Positions 10,097-21,989 of a DNA stretch of 64,000 nucleotides are shown piece after piece. The notes beneath the pieces were generated by a model. That model did no database searches, had not been told where the DNA came from, and worked only from the letters and a program-made list of their open reading frames with translations. Made by a program: the position numbers and the translations under genes. The stretch lies in NCBI GenBank assembly GCA_958298945.1, contig OY282606.1, positions 76,557,622 through 76,621,621 on the forward strand, written 5' to 3'. Position 1 is the stretch's first letter. Each line of letters opens with the position of its first letter. The DNA comes from Atherix ibis. Taxonomy: Eukaryota > Arthropoda > Insecta > Diptera > Athericidae.

Positions 10097-13000
10097 ATAT
10101 GATATGACGAATCCTTTAGCTAAGATCACATGGTCTGTGTAACTGCACGAATTAGTTTGTGAAAAATTTATTCAATTTAAAAAGTTATACGTACTGGTTC
10201 GTACAATGCACGAATTTTGTTTGCGCATAAACCTGGGAACCAAAAAGTTTATACAGTGCTCGCGCAACATTAGCAAATGTCAATTTTAGTTATTATTATT
10301 TAATTTCCGATCATATGAGTTCTTCTGTGAATTATTCTTTATTATTTTATTTTCCAAGTGAAATGATCATCCAAATAGAGGAACCATAAGCGGCAGATGT
10401 ATAGCTCACATTTGATACATATCTTCTGCAGGAATTGAATAAGGTTTCGAAGAAACAGCAACGCACTTCTAGGGTGCCTTCAAGGCTTCAAAATCGGTCG
10501 AAGAATGGTGCTTACCTAAATGTAGTACAAGAATTTTTTGTGGACAATTGTCTGCCATGTTTCACACTAAATAAAAATATTGTAATTTTAGAAATATTAA
10601 ATAAAATAGTTGAGTCACCTAAAAATCACTCACCACACAACAAGAATAATTTAAGACAAGTGACATCAGTGCCAAAAACACGTAGGATGTATTAAATACT
10701 TGGTTTCCTCTGTAGTAGCATACCTTAGATTATGGAATATAAGGATAGACAATTAAAGCGCCAACTTGAAGCCAAAAAACGGAATACAATCTTAAAGCTA
10801 CTCACACATGCATACTGCTGAAAGGCGTCGATTTCAGATAGGGGCAATTTGATAAATGTACATATACTTTGACGCAGATTTTTAAAATATTAGTCGAAGT
10901 TATTTCAATTAATTAAATCACTGTAATGGTTATTTAGTTTAATAAATTTAGAATTAGAAACTGAATAAAAGATTTTTTTTTGCTATGAATGCATTTATTT
11001 GCACATAAAAGTTTACATTGCAAAACATGAAATAAAACTTCTAAAATTCTAACTTTTCTGATTCAATTCTGAAAATAGATAAAAAACCTGAATGGGATAA
11101 TAGAAACTTTTTGATGATAAGAATTTTACTCATATCGTTTCCTAATGGAAGCGTTATAGCTTGAAGTTGGAATAGTATAGAAGCATTGAGTTATAATATC
11201 ATATATTAATACTTAGTGACATTAGTATAAAAATTAATATAATCAAAATTATATTCTTATAGATAATTTTTTAGTACCAATAAAACCCCTTTCGGAAAGT
11301 AATCAGGCGACCGTCATTGACACGCCAATCTGATCACAACTAATCGTCTGTTTACATTCAATGTTGCACAAGAATTTTTTAGATTTTAAGCACTTAGAGC
11401 ACTCAAAATCCAATTAAAATTGGTTGAATGATAGACAACTATTACCTTCATTCAAATATATTCTATAATTAGTTTTTACCTTCATTCAAATATATAATTA
11501 GTTTTCCGCATAACTAAAACACTTCATCTTCTCTAAACTTTTAACATATTGAATTGTTAAAATCTATTATTCATATTAATATTAACATGATTTAACTCAC
11601 TTTTTATAATAACTGCACTTTAAAAATCATTTAAACCACGATATCAAACAATTGAACTCACACGAACCGAATGTTTAAATTCGATATGTCAAAATTACAA
11701 ATTGAAGGAAAAGTAAACTCTGCCTACCAAAATGTGGTTTCTTTATAGTTCGATAAGTAGAAAAATAGATGTCAGGCACAGCAGCTAAAAAATACTTTTA
11801 TCACCTTTTTTATTTGTATTTTCGTTTATTATTCGTTGTTTTTTGTTACTTGAAAATTATTTAAAATTCCAAAAATTTGTTTTGAATTTTAATAATTTTT
11901 TAAAGTAAAATGAGACGTTTTTTCAATTTAAAAGCGTTTTGAGACATTTAAAACAACGGGGTTCATAGCTTTATTTTAAGTTAATGGATGGGTGAGGGTC
12001 AGCAGATGATGTTTTTGGTTCATTGCTATTCCACGGGATTTTTTGGCTTCTATTAAATTCGTATACATATAGGGCGATTTTCTATCCTTATACTCTATAA
12101 TCTAAGTGGTATGTCTCGCCATTCATGCTATGTCAAATACATCATATCATACGACCCGGAAAATGCACGGATTTTGGTTCGAGCAAAAATGCACGAACCG
12201 ATAATTTTTTAGTTTCGTGCAAAAACCGTTGGCTAACACAAGATCCGCACAGATTTTTAGGCCTGTTGCACGAATAAGTCGTGATCCCAGCTTAATTCTG
12301 AACTCACACCTCCCTAATTAGCTACAAAGTTTAATCGATAGTCATACCCCATTTGTTTTGTATAACTTTGCCATCCTTCAAAATGCTTTAGGCAACCGAA
12401 AAATTTGTGCTTTGATGAGAACCTTTTGGTCATGTAAACTCGTAAATTTACCAAGCTACACTTAAACGCTCTGTACAATCACATCTAGGAGGTACTAATA
12501 TGCTCGCTAAGTCCGTGTCCTTACTTTTCTGTTACACCAAACATTGCAAGTCCTATCGAATCCAGTCCCTATAATCTAAGATTCTCCTAAAAAAATTATT
12601 ACGCTGCGTTTTATGTTCATAATAAAGTGTTACATAGTGATCTGAATATTCCCTTTATTCATAACCTGGACGTTGCCAAACATTTTATTCCCTTTTATCC
12701 TATTATTATAATTCAGAGAATTTTCATCTGTTACTTTCCGTAAAAACATTCATCAAATACTAAAAAAACAGTGACTATAAGATTTATTATTGAATTATAT
12801 AATAAAAAAATGGTTTTAAAAAATTAGAGGAGACAACACTCTATATTTGCGTATCGATGTTATTATTTATAAATCCCAGTAGCGCACGTTATAATAGGGA
12901 TTATATTATGTCTAAAGGACCTAATTTTTAGGTTCTAAATATCGGATTTTATGTGAAAGCTAATACTTAAATACTTAAAAGTAGTGGTCTACGTTGTCTA

Positions 13001-14880
13001 TCTTTCATTAGATATTGAAATAAATAAAAATAAGAGTTTGAACATATAATAATTATTATTATGAGTTAAAAAAAAATTATTTTTTATGAAAAGTATGAGT
13101 CTAAAAATGAAGTTATGTCCTGAAAAATGCATTTGTATTGAATATCTTATAAAAACTCTAGAAATAGTTTTATGCCCTATTTCTGACAAATGCAGTTGTT
13201 TTTGCAATAAAAAATAGCAATTTAAGAATTCAAGACTAGATCATTCTAGAATTAAAGATAAGATAGAGTGTAAAAGATTAGAAGAGCATTTAAATATCAT
13301 AGGTCAGAGCGTATTTATGATAGCGAAGACGTCAAAAGGTGTCATTAATTGCTAGATTATCGCATCGTATAAAAGAAATGATCACCACCAAGCCAGAATT
13401 TTGGATGATCATTTATATTGGATCAGATTCGTATCGAAGTGAATTAATTCAGAATTAATGGATGCGGAAATGGATGATATTCAATCACAGCGTGTGTCTG
13501 GGGCCGCGCTGCCATTTCGGTTCAAGTTGGGTGACGATCATGATGATGATCATCGCTAATGATCACTGATTGATTCCGAAATAAATTTACATCACTTGAG
13601 CAGTTCTGGTAGCCGGACGATCTTGTCAGACGTATGTACACATATGTTAATAGCTTATGGTCTTACAGCATAAACCATCAATATATATACACCTTTGGCA
13701 CCGAGGTGTGTCTCTGTAGATTTGTCTGGACTAAAGATTTCAATTCTGTATATTAGAATTTGATTAATGTCAAAAACACGTACTCTGTCACCTAGTTGAT
13801 CTTTTCTGATTGTAACGTTCTGATTTACAATTTTCGATTTGATTTAGTTTGATTTGGATTTCATTTTGTCCAATAATCAGATTCCATTCTGAAAAGATAT
13901 TTGTTTTTTTATTTCTATTCAATACTTCAATTGATTCGATCTTTTTTTTTAAAAAGAAGTATTGATGTTTAAGGTAAGATTAACTTAATAGAATTTGAAT
14001 TATTCAGTGACGATCAGTCCATATTGTTCTTTTGGCACATGTACAATAGTTTTCTTTTTTCTTCTATACCTTCGATTAAATTTTGTTATTTCATTCTTTC
14101 CGTCTTGATCCCTTATTACTCTTGTGACTAAAAGAGAGAATTATTCATTTTCTTATTTATCTACGAAAGAGTGTCTTTTTGTTAAAATTTTTTCCGCATT
14201 TATAATCTTACTAAAAACAAACCATTAAAAAAAAACAAACCATTTGCTAGACTGACGATTTCGAAAACTTGCGGTCATTTGTTTACTTCAAAAATCACCA
14301 CCTATGATATGAAGGTGACAAGCAGCGATCCTAACATATGGTTAACTTTTCATCGATTTATTTATGCAAGTTGATACTCGATTTTGTACTCGTTGATTGA
14401 TTCCATTTGATACAAGTCGATTTTATGTATGTTGATAAATTCGATAGCTTCGCAACATGGAATTTGATTAACACTCTTATCGGTTTCGTATTAAAAATGT
14501 GAGTTCGGCATCACATGATCATCGGAAAGTGATCTGTCAATCAGGCAGTACGTCGTCAGTCATTGTGATGGAATTTTTTTCTTGAATAATTTTTACTTTC
14601 AGAAAAGTTTTTTTCAGAATAAATTATTTTTTATAATGTCCATTTGGATACGTATTAGTCAATTTTAAATATACAGTCCATTTTCAGAATTAATTTGAAT
14701 TTGTTGTTTGCTGGAATATAATCAAAAAATGTTAACTATGTTAAACTTTACATGCATAAAGAGGAAAATACTCTAAGGTCAAACTGGAGACTAGAAAATA
14801 TTGAATCGAAGATAAGAGAAATGATTTGCATCTTTTCTACTCAAAGTCGATCAATCGATAAAATTAGATATTAAATGGCG
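10097..14880. other. No gene recognised; small tandem duplication at 11443-11505
   Basis: Mostly AT-rich with no supported coding region. An open frame at 10429-10695 follows a plausible CTTCTGCAG acceptor and begins ELNKVSKKQQRTSR, but nothing else supports it. GCACGAAT-type motifs recur near 10150-10240 and 12160-12260. A minus-strand stretch at 12300-12490 gives a readable peptide with no family match. Confidence 0.35.
11443..11505. repeat. Short direct tandem duplication (34-bp period)
   Basis: TACCTTCATTCAAATATA occurs at 11443 and again at 11477, each followed by a TAATTAGTTTT-like sequence. Confidence 0.8.
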
Positions 14881-14886
14881 ACTATT

Positions 14887-14949
14887 ATTGGGCATTCACT
14901 ATCGAAAAAAAACGAAAAAAAATATTTTTTTCGATAGTGAATGCCCAAT
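14887..14949. repeat. Perfect 25-bp inverted repeat with 13-nt loop
   Basis: Arms 14887-14911 and 14925-14949 are exact reverse complements (ATTGGGCATTCACTATCG...). The loop is A/T-only except for one CG. No protein or transposon context is visible on either side, so it is not evidently a terminator or a transposon end. Confidence 0.95.
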
Positions 14950-15236
14950 TTCAGGGAGTATAGAAAATTATCTCGAAATTTTTAAAATGTTTCTCCTATT
15001 ATATTTTTTATTTTTTACTATTCGCAATAATATTTCGCAATTTTTAACAGTAAATATAGAAAAGGACTTTATTTCATTAGATTTTTTTTGGTGCTGGAAG
15101 CTGATTGATATTCAATTCTGATATATAATCAAAGTCAAATGCAATTCAATGACTAAATAAGGTTACATCGATTTGAGAATTGATTTCGAATAATTATCTT
15201 AAGTATTTTCACGTATTTTGGATAGTCACAGTTATT

Positions 15237-15299
15237 GACAAAAACCAAAATGATCTTTGGAAGAGTCTTGAACAAAAACCAAAATGATCTTTGAAAGAA
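15237..15299. repeat. Short tandem duplication (34-bp period)
   Basis: ACAAAAACCAAAATGATCTT occurs at 15238 and again at 15272, followed by TTGGAAGAG and TTGAAAGAA. Confidence 0.85.
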
Positions 15300-15534
15300 T
15301 GGAATGGTTTCCTTTTTATTGTTAATAAATAATTTTTTTAGAAGATTATTTTAAAGAAGAATGAGAAGAGTTCAGATTGTAGTTAAAATTATTAGTTGAA
15401 TAAGAAATGTGCATTAGGGTTTTTAATTAAGGGCAGTTTATCTTTAAAAATGAGAGAAAAAAGTTGTGCATGAGCTATGGCGGATATCTTTATTATAAAT
15501 AAGAGTAACTTCGATAATTTACTTTAATTTTCAG

Positions 15535-15900
15535 GATGACTCTTCGGTATATATCGAAATAAATCTCATCGATGGTTTGAATGATGTTATCCTCTGGCTC
15601 ATAAAGTGTTGTCAAAATAAAGCTGTTAAATCGCACGATCTTGACGGCCAGCTGATATCAACTTGTATCGGTATAATACTACGTGGAAACTTAGTTTGCA
15701 ATAAGTCCCTTTTTCAACTGCTGTATGGCAAGTCGCACTGTACTTTTGAAACTAGATATTATCCAAGTCAGTTGAGGACAAAAAAATCTATTATCATCGC
15801 TCAATACCGTAGCATCAGCCTAATATTGAAAGCAGTACGGGGTGATGATGCCACCCGGCCAAAATCCACGACAGATAGTACTTTTACTAGTACTCTCTAG
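15535..15900 (+). CDS. Possible coding exon of an unrecognised host gene
   Basis: A consensus acceptor TTTACTTTAATTTTCAG ends at 15534. From there one frame stays open for 121 codons to a TAG at 15898. The translation includes VYIEINLIDGLNDVILWLI, KCCQNKAVKSHDLDGQ, STCIGIILRGNLVCNK and LFQLLYGKSHCTFETRYYP. It has the look of a soluble, helical conserved protein and is unlike the transposon proteins in this window. Phase 0 at the acceptor matches the donor at 7885, giving a proposed 7649-bp intron that contains transposon debris. The last 20 or so residues are Ser/Thr-rich and may run past the true exon end. Family not recognised; a host gene fragment or processed remnant are both possible. 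Confidence 0.4.
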   Translation, partial: DDSSVYIEINLIDGLNDVILWLIKCCQNKAVKSHDLDGQLISTCIGIILRGNLVCNKSLFQLLYGKSHCTFETRYYPSQLRTKKSIIIAQYRSISLILKAVRGDDATRPKSTTDSTFTSTL

Positions 15901-18067
15901 TTCTAGTTGCTTTTTATTCCAGATCTAAAAATTTTGCTTGTTTACGACAAAACTGCGCTTTGTTGCGGAAGATGATTTTTTCACCATATCTGGAATATGA
16001 TTAATTTTAACTATCTTCATGCGTTGTTAAAGTGGTGATAGCACAAATTACAGCAGAATACAAATATATAAGAATGACAGCGCAGCCATTTGATACATCG
16101 AAGTAATAGGCTGTCAAAGATTGAACATACCTATTGAGGAGCCCCTTATATAAGAATATCATGCTTCAAATCATGGCAAATATGTAAGGTAAATAATAAT
16201 ACAGAATTTCTAAAGAAGGTTATATGATTTTACAGATCATTAAATATTTATAAAATATTACTATCCTAAATGCGCTGGCCTTAGATTTCTTCTTCCCTAA
16301 AACAAAATTAATTGCACTGATTAAATATTATCAACAATTTTCTGGAAAAAATGTAGACTGATTACACTTTGTATATGTGAGCTTCTGAAAATTATCTACT
16401 AACGTAGAATACAGTATTGTAAAAGTTTCTAACAATATTTAGATATAGGTAGTGATATAGATTATAAGGATCATGTTCGAGCCTAGACAATATAAAATAA
16501 TCCCAGAATATTGATGAGGGATTTCATGTTCTGTACACTTTGAAATTGCAAGTTTAATCGACTTTTTCACTTTAAAGTCGCTGATTTCTTTAGTTGCAAA
16601 GCTGGTTTTTTTTTGTTAATATTTTTGCACAAATGTTGTGCGCCAATACACAATGGAACAATAAAAGAGCATGAACGTACCAAAAATGGTGAATTTCGTG
16701 CATCAAACATCTTCAAGGTAAACTATAAGAAATGTTGAAAAATCAGTACTTACTGTTACTTTCTTACTTGGCTACTTGATACTAAACGGTTGGTAGTTGA
16801 CGATTGGCTACTGTTTCTATTGTGAATGACGCTATACCAAGGCTCGTGCAGTTTTGATTCAATTGCGAATCGCACTGAATACGAATAGTTAGTGGTTAGT
16901 CATTGAAACCCTTTTGGAAGTAAATTTTACATTGCAAGACGACGAATACTTTATGGCAAAACAACGGACTATGGATGTGATTTTTTATTTACGTGTAGCT
17001 ACTGTGTAGCGTATCCTTTTTAAATCGAATTGTAAATATACACGAAGTAAATGGAAAAAAATTCACCTTTGAACTTACTATCAATGAAGTGAACCTAAAA
17101 GGAAACAGTCAACTTGCCGCAATTTTAAGCAACTTGTGCGGTTTACCATTTTTTTGCTAAGTCTCTGACTTTGAAATTTTTATTTTGAATATTTTTTAAA
17201 GGTTAATTTTTATTGAATTTTTAGCGAATGAACGCAACAACTTATTCAGTCATTACATAAAGTTATAGTAATTTACATATAATCACTTGTTCAAAAGTTT
17301 CATAAACGACTAAGCTTCTTAAAAATAGTGCAAAAATTTCTTAGTAAATCACGCCATATCAAAGATGGAATTATTTTCATATTTAAATGACTGAAAGCGG
17401 ATATCAAAGAAGTTGAGATAGGGACATTTTCAATTTGGTATTATCAACTTTTTATTTTTATTTTAAAAATATTTTCTATAGAGATTCAAGGAGTGTACGT
17501 ATTTGGCATAATATGTTTGCTATACAAGCTTTAGAATATTGTGCTACCCCAAAAGTTTTCTGAAGGAACTAATCTACAAAAGTATAATCTGATAAATCTA
17601 AGCTACTCTGCTGGAATTAGAATATAAATTTTATCGTATGCTAATTCCAATTACTATTTATATTCTAGATTATTTTTCCTATGCTACTTAGAGATAATAT
17701 AGTGTAAAATTTTGAATTTTTTATTCTGTATTTTGAGCTAGGAGTTGAAGACATATGACAGAAATAGAGTTTGCAGGTATTCCTAAAATTGTGTAACTGA
17801 TATTTCTGACTCAAAAATAAAATTAACAAGTTATTTAAGAGCAGTAGAATCCTTTTTTCAAGGGGTAAATTATATTTTGCTAAATAAATAACTAAAAGTT
17901 GCTATTTTCTAATTTGTTTTTTAGTATTTTTTTTAACAAAATTTGACGAAACTTACGTTCAAGTAATATCAAGGGTAGAATGATCAGGAAAAGACTGAAT
18001 TTTGTTATTGTTTTTTATTGTTAATAAACGTCCTTACAATTTCCGAATTTCCCAAAAAATCTACTTA
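15901..18067. other. No gene recognised
   Basis: AT-rich, with frequent stops in all frames. No repeat or transposon motif identified. Confidence 0.4.
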
Positions 18068-18069
18068 TA

Positions 18070-19082
18070 CGAGGTCTGTTCAAAAAGCATCGCGAATTTT
18101 GTGTCTTTTTCAAAAATTATTTATTTCTTCATGAATATCTACTTTGTCCCATTCAAAGTAATCCCCACCAGATATTATACATGTGTGCCAAATTTTTTCC
18201 AATCCTCGAAGCACTTCTTCGAAATTGGGAAATTTTTTCCAATCCTCGAAGCACTTCAAAAAATCATTTTTTGTGATCTTGTTCAGCTCCTCCTTCCATG
18301 CCTCCTTTATCTCCTCAATCGTAGCGTAGCGTCGTCCTTTCATGGGGCTCTTCAGTTTCGGGAACAAGAAAAAGTCACAGGGAGCCAGATCTGGGGAATA
18401 CGTTAGCTGCGGCATTATTAGTATGTTATTTTTGGCCAAAAATTCGCGCACAAACAACGATGCGTGAGCAGGGGCGTTATCATGGTGCAAAAGCCAATTT
18501 TTGTTCTTCCATAAATCCGGGCGGAAGAATTTCCTAATATTCCTTATTGACCGTTCTACCCTGCGGCAAGAACTCATGATGCACAACGCCCCTGCAATCG
18601 AAGAAAACTGTAAGCAAAACCTTCACATTCGACCGAACTTGGCCCGCTTTCTTCATTGGGATGACTGAGCTTTGGTTTCCACGTCATAACCATAAACCCA
18701 TGATTCGTCACCAGTTATGACCCTCTGGAGCAAATTTGGGGCGTCGCGGACAGAGTCCACCAGCTCCTTAGCAATGTTAATGCGATGATGTTTTTGGTCG
18801 AAATTGATGTCGTCGTTCACATCTGCTCGGCCTCTAAGAACATTTTGTATCACCGAAAAACGTTGGTTCAGTCGAAGGTAGCTTCACCATATGCCACAGT
18901 GATACAGATTCTTTGGTCCATTTTTGGGAATGGGCAAAAATCTAAGACGAGCCAAAACAAGTGCAAGCAAAGCAGCTTTCAAATAGTAACTGAACATTCA
19001 AAATGCCCGAACTTGTCGGCATGACATGAGTACCAACATAACGGGAAATTCAAAATTCACGATACTTTTTGAACAGACCTCG
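18070..19082 (-). mobile_element. Deleted mariner (lineage 3) with both TIRs and TA duplication
   Basis: The ends are CGAGGTCTGTTCAAAAAG... and its inverted copy ...CTTTTTGAACAGACCTCG. TA lies on each side (18068-18069 and 19083-19084). Length is 1013 bp, short of a complete element because the region coding for the DNA-binding domain is largely missing. Two further scraps of the same lineage lie at 34505-34670 and 47730-47928. Confidence 0.92.
18110..18921 (-). pseudogene. Mariner transposase (lineage 3), internally deleted
   Basis: The start ATG at 18921-18919 begins MDQRICI. A degraded N-terminus runs through VFR-YKMF to GRADVNDD and then jumps to DQKHHRINIAKELVDS, so the second half of the helix-turn-helix region is lost. 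VITGDESWVYGYDVETKAQ carries the first catalytic Asp. After a frameshift a 158-residue open stretch (18586-18110) carries WLLHHDNAPAHAS and TYSPDLAPCDFFLFPKL with exactly 34 residues between the two Asp residues. It ends CIISGGDYFEWDKVDIHE. All three catalytic Asp residues are visible, but frameshifts and the deletion make it inactive. Confidence 0.9.
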
Positions 19083-19084
19083 TA

Positions 19085-19356
19085 CACCATAAAACTTTCA
19101 TAGCTACTCCAAAAATGAACCCATCTTGAAAATAAGTAATTTTTAATCGAGACTCAGTTCCGACAATAAAAGGTATAGTTTTTTATTTGGAAGTCATATC
19201 AATTTTAGCTAAATAATCTATACTATTTTTAATTCATATTATTTTTTTCAGAGGAAGTTCCTCAAAAATAAAAACATCCATTACGAAACTATTTATATTA
19301 GTTTAGCCGATTTGGTATTCAATTTCATAATGTCATATTTCTATTTAGAAAGATCA
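19085..19356. other. No gene recognised
   Basis: AT-rich spacer between two mariner copies. Confidence 0.4.
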
Positions 19357-19428
19357 AATATTTTATCATTTAAAAAATGTTGCAGTGATCGGAATATTTT
19401 ATCATTTAAAAAATGTTGCAGTGATCGG
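19357..19428. repeat. Perfect 36-bp tandem duplication
   Basis: Two identical 36-bp units lie at 19357-19392 and 19393-19428. They abut the truncated end of the neighbouring mariner remnant. Perfect identity suggests a recent event. Confidence 0.95.
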
Positions 19429-19433
19429 AATAA

Positions 19434-20235
19434 ATTAAAATCGGAAGTAGCAAGATCTGGAGAATACGGTGGATGCTTGATAACACCCTAATTCAACTCA
19501 TTTAGCTTGTGTTGGGTCATCATAGCCACATGTGGTCGCGCGTTGTCGTGATGAAACACTACCCCTTTTTTGTTTACCAATTCTGGTCTATCCTTTTGAA
19601 GGGCAATGTTCAATTTGGATAATTGCTGACAATATCGTCCTGCTGTAATTGTCTGATTGCGTTTCAAGAGTTCAAAATACATAATACCCTTACAATCCCA
19701 CCAAACACAAAGCATAACTTTTTTTTGATGGATTTCAGCTTTCGAAGTAGTTAATGGAGCTTCTTCAGATATAGCCCAATGTCTTTTTCTTGTCACGTGG
19801 TTGTACACGACCCATTTCTTATCTCCCGTTACCAAACGATGCAAAAAAGATTCATGTTTTTGTCTCGCACTCAAAACAACGTACGTTAAAACACGATCCA
19901 ATAAATTGGCAGCCGACAATAGATGAGCCGATCATCCCCATACGCTTCAAATGTCTTAATACGGTTGTTTGGTTGACTCCCATCATCGACGCGATATCCC
20001 TGGTGGTTAGATGTGGATTGGTGTCAATTATGACTTTTAACTTGTCGTCATCAGACTTAAATGGCCGCCCGGTACGTGGTTTATCAATTAGTGAAAAATC
20101 CCCAGATCGGAATTTTGTAAACCATCTTCGTACCTGTCGAACTTTGATGACATCTGCTCCATACGCTTCGAAAATGTTTTTGGTTGCCACACTCGCGGTA
20201 TTGTCTTTACGGAATTCATAAAGAATAGAAAGTAG
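19434..20235 (-). pseudogene. Mariner transposase (lineage 4), C-terminus truncated
   Basis: The minus strand from 20235 reads ILYEFRKDNTASVATKNI, then RRWFTKFRSGDFSLID and TTRDIASMMGVNQTTVLR, the paired helix-turn-helix region. After a frameshift, 19919-19488 is open. It contains VTGDKKWVVYN with the first Asp, a TSKAEIHQKKVMLCVWWD block and VVFHHDNARPHVAMM with the second Asp. A TAG stop replaces the Trp expected after KLNELN. The same frame then continues GVIKHPPYSPDLATSD, giving exactly 34 residues between the second and third Asp. The sequence stops just after the third Asp. No terminal repeats were found. Confidence 0.9.
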
Positions 20236-20767
20236 AGGGAAAGCATCCTTTATACAATGGAATCATTTAAAAGAAGATACTATTCATCATTTTTGAAGAA
20301 AAATTTTTTTTACCTAGGATCATAAAAAACGGTCATAACTCTTGCATCAACCCAATAGATATTAACAATGATAACTTCCTAAATATTCCGCAACCATTCC
20401 ATTTTACGAATCTATAATACATTCATGATTCATGGTGATAATATTATGCAATATTTTGTCATAACCTTTGCATAAAATTTTTTTTATTCAATTAGGATGA
20501 TTTCATTCCTAGGATATTCCATATTATTATTATTTTGCTCAAAAACTCTGACCATAAAATTAAGACTTCTGCTGTTCTGCCATTGCGGCATAATAATAGG
20601 TTCATTCTAATCATGGTCTGTGGCTAAGAAGAGGTAATAGTATTTAGACAAAAATGTGTGTAATATAAATCGATTAGTAGTGCATATATCTTCGCTTCAA
20701 TACTTTTGAATCATGAGGTATGTATTGAAGGGCTAATAAAGGCAGGAGGGTTTCTGCGGTATCAACG
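20236..20767. other. No gene recognised
   Basis: AT-rich spacer. It may include untranslated sequence of the preceding mariner, but no TIR is visible. Confidence 0.4.
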
Positions 20768-20769
20768 TA

Positions 20770-21528
20770 CGAGGGTCGTTCAATAAGTCCTTAGAAAATC
20801 CAAGAAATTGCGCTCGTAGTGTCGGTAAAGATTACTTTTTTTTGTAAGTACCATTATCGGCAGGAAAGCTGTCAAAATTTCAGCTCGATCCATAGCGTAG
20901 GTCAATTTCTATCGTCGATTAAAGTTAACGACATTTATTTGTGCATAACAATGGAAAAAAGCGAGTTTAGGGCTGTCATCAAACATCTCCATTTGAAAGC
21001 CGAGTTGGATGCATTTCATGGCACATCTGCACCTGTGTTTGTGACGGTTTACAATTGGGCATCATTTTTATCGACTACTTGGAAAAAGAAAAAACAATAA
21101 CAGGAGCGTATTACGCGTCGTTATTGCAACGGTTGAGCGAGGAAATCAAAGAGAAATGCCCCTATCTGAAGAAGAGAAAAATCCTCTTGCATCAGGACAA
21201 TGCGCGTGTGCACACCTGCGCTGTTTTCATGGCCAAAATTGTAAAATTGAGAATGGAATTGCTGCAGCATCCCGCTTATTCATCAGATTTGGCCCCGAGT
21301 CACTATTTTCTTTTCCCCAATCTAAAGAAATGGCTTGGCGGACAACGGTTCACTTCCAACGAGGACGTCATTGCTCAAACGGATGAGTATTTTGCAGAAC
21401 TTCCGAATTCCTATTTTTTGACGGGATAAAAATTTTTTTAAAAGGAGATTATGTTGAAAAATAAAATTTTTTTTAAAAAAAAACAGGTTTTTTTCATCTT
21501 TTTCTAAGGACTTATTGAACGACTCTCG
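20770..21528 (+). mobile_element. Internally deleted mariner (lineage 5), MITE-like derivative
   Basis: The left end CGAGGGTCGTTCAATAAGTC and the right end, complement of CGAGAGTCGTTCAATAAGTC, form the TIRs. TA flanks lie at 20768-20769 and 21529-21530. At 759 bp it is about 500 bp short because one clean internal deletion removes the middle of the transposase. Ends and flanks are intact, so it resembles a deletion derivative mobilised in trans. Confidence 0.93.
20951..21429 (+). pseudogene. Mariner transposase (lineage 5) with central deletion
   Basis: Starts MEKSEFRAVIKHLHLK at the ATG at 20951. Near 21055 the first helix-turn-helix (ending TVYNWA) is fused, out of frame, to GIIFIDYLEKEKTITGAYY. 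The second helix-turn-helix and the first catalytic Asp are gone. The remainder is open: ILLHQDNARVHTC carries the second Asp, and SSDLAPSHYFLFPNLKKWLG has His where the third catalytic Asp belongs. It ends near ELPNSYFLTG. The protein cannot be catalytic for two independent reasons. A related minus-strand scrap is at 48232-48415. Confidence 0.9.
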
Positions 21529-21530
21529 TA

Positions 21531-21985
21531 GTACCATTGGGGGAGGCAAGGTCACTAACTTTGTTGCTAGTAATTGCAAGCTACTCAGTTCCATCCAAGA
21601 GAATGACCTGGTACCAATGTATCAAGAGTGTATTTTTGATCTTTCGAAATTCCTGAAAGTCCAGAACGGGGTTGGGAGGGGGTTTATTATTGCCAATTGG
21701 CTTCGGTATCTTCAAATGGTGAATATGCAGTTGTGAATCGAAGAAAATATATGAAATCATGGTTTTACTAGTCTCAATGTAGTTTTGGAAAACTTGGACA
21801 CTCATAAAAAATCCTTTTAAACTTTAAGACGGTTCCGGGGTGAGGACTCTTTAAAGAATCTTTGGGGCGCTACATAAAATGGAGCATTTATAGTACCAGA
21901 AGACAAAATAAGCGCTGTCTTTAATATAGAGAGACGACGTTTGTCAAGAAGCTAAAGACCTGCTGAAATTATCGGACAGGAAAAT
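21531..21985. other. No gene recognised
   Basis: Overlapping short open frames on both strands (21515-21805) with no motif. It may belong to the duplicated block that follows. Confidence 0.35.
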
Positions 21986-21989
21986 TACT

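Noticed and set aside
10135..12260. GCACGAATTTTGTTTGCGCA-like motifs near 10210 and 12170 as ends of a 2-kb element
   Set aside because: Similarity is short and imperfect, no target duplication or coding content was found, and the relative orientation does not give clear inverted ends.
12300..12490. Readable minus-strand peptide (KFFGCLKHFEGWQSY) as a mariner C-terminus
   Set aside because: Only a loose resemblance to mariner C-termini, with no neighbouring DNA-binding or catalytic motif.
14888..15121. 77-codon plus-strand open frame
   Set aside because: Begins inside the 25-bp hairpin and reads mostly Phe/Ile/Leu/Lys from AT-rich sequence; no motif.
19790..20221. 143-codon plus-strand open frame
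   Set aside because: Antisense shadow of the minus-strand mariner lineage 4 transposase.
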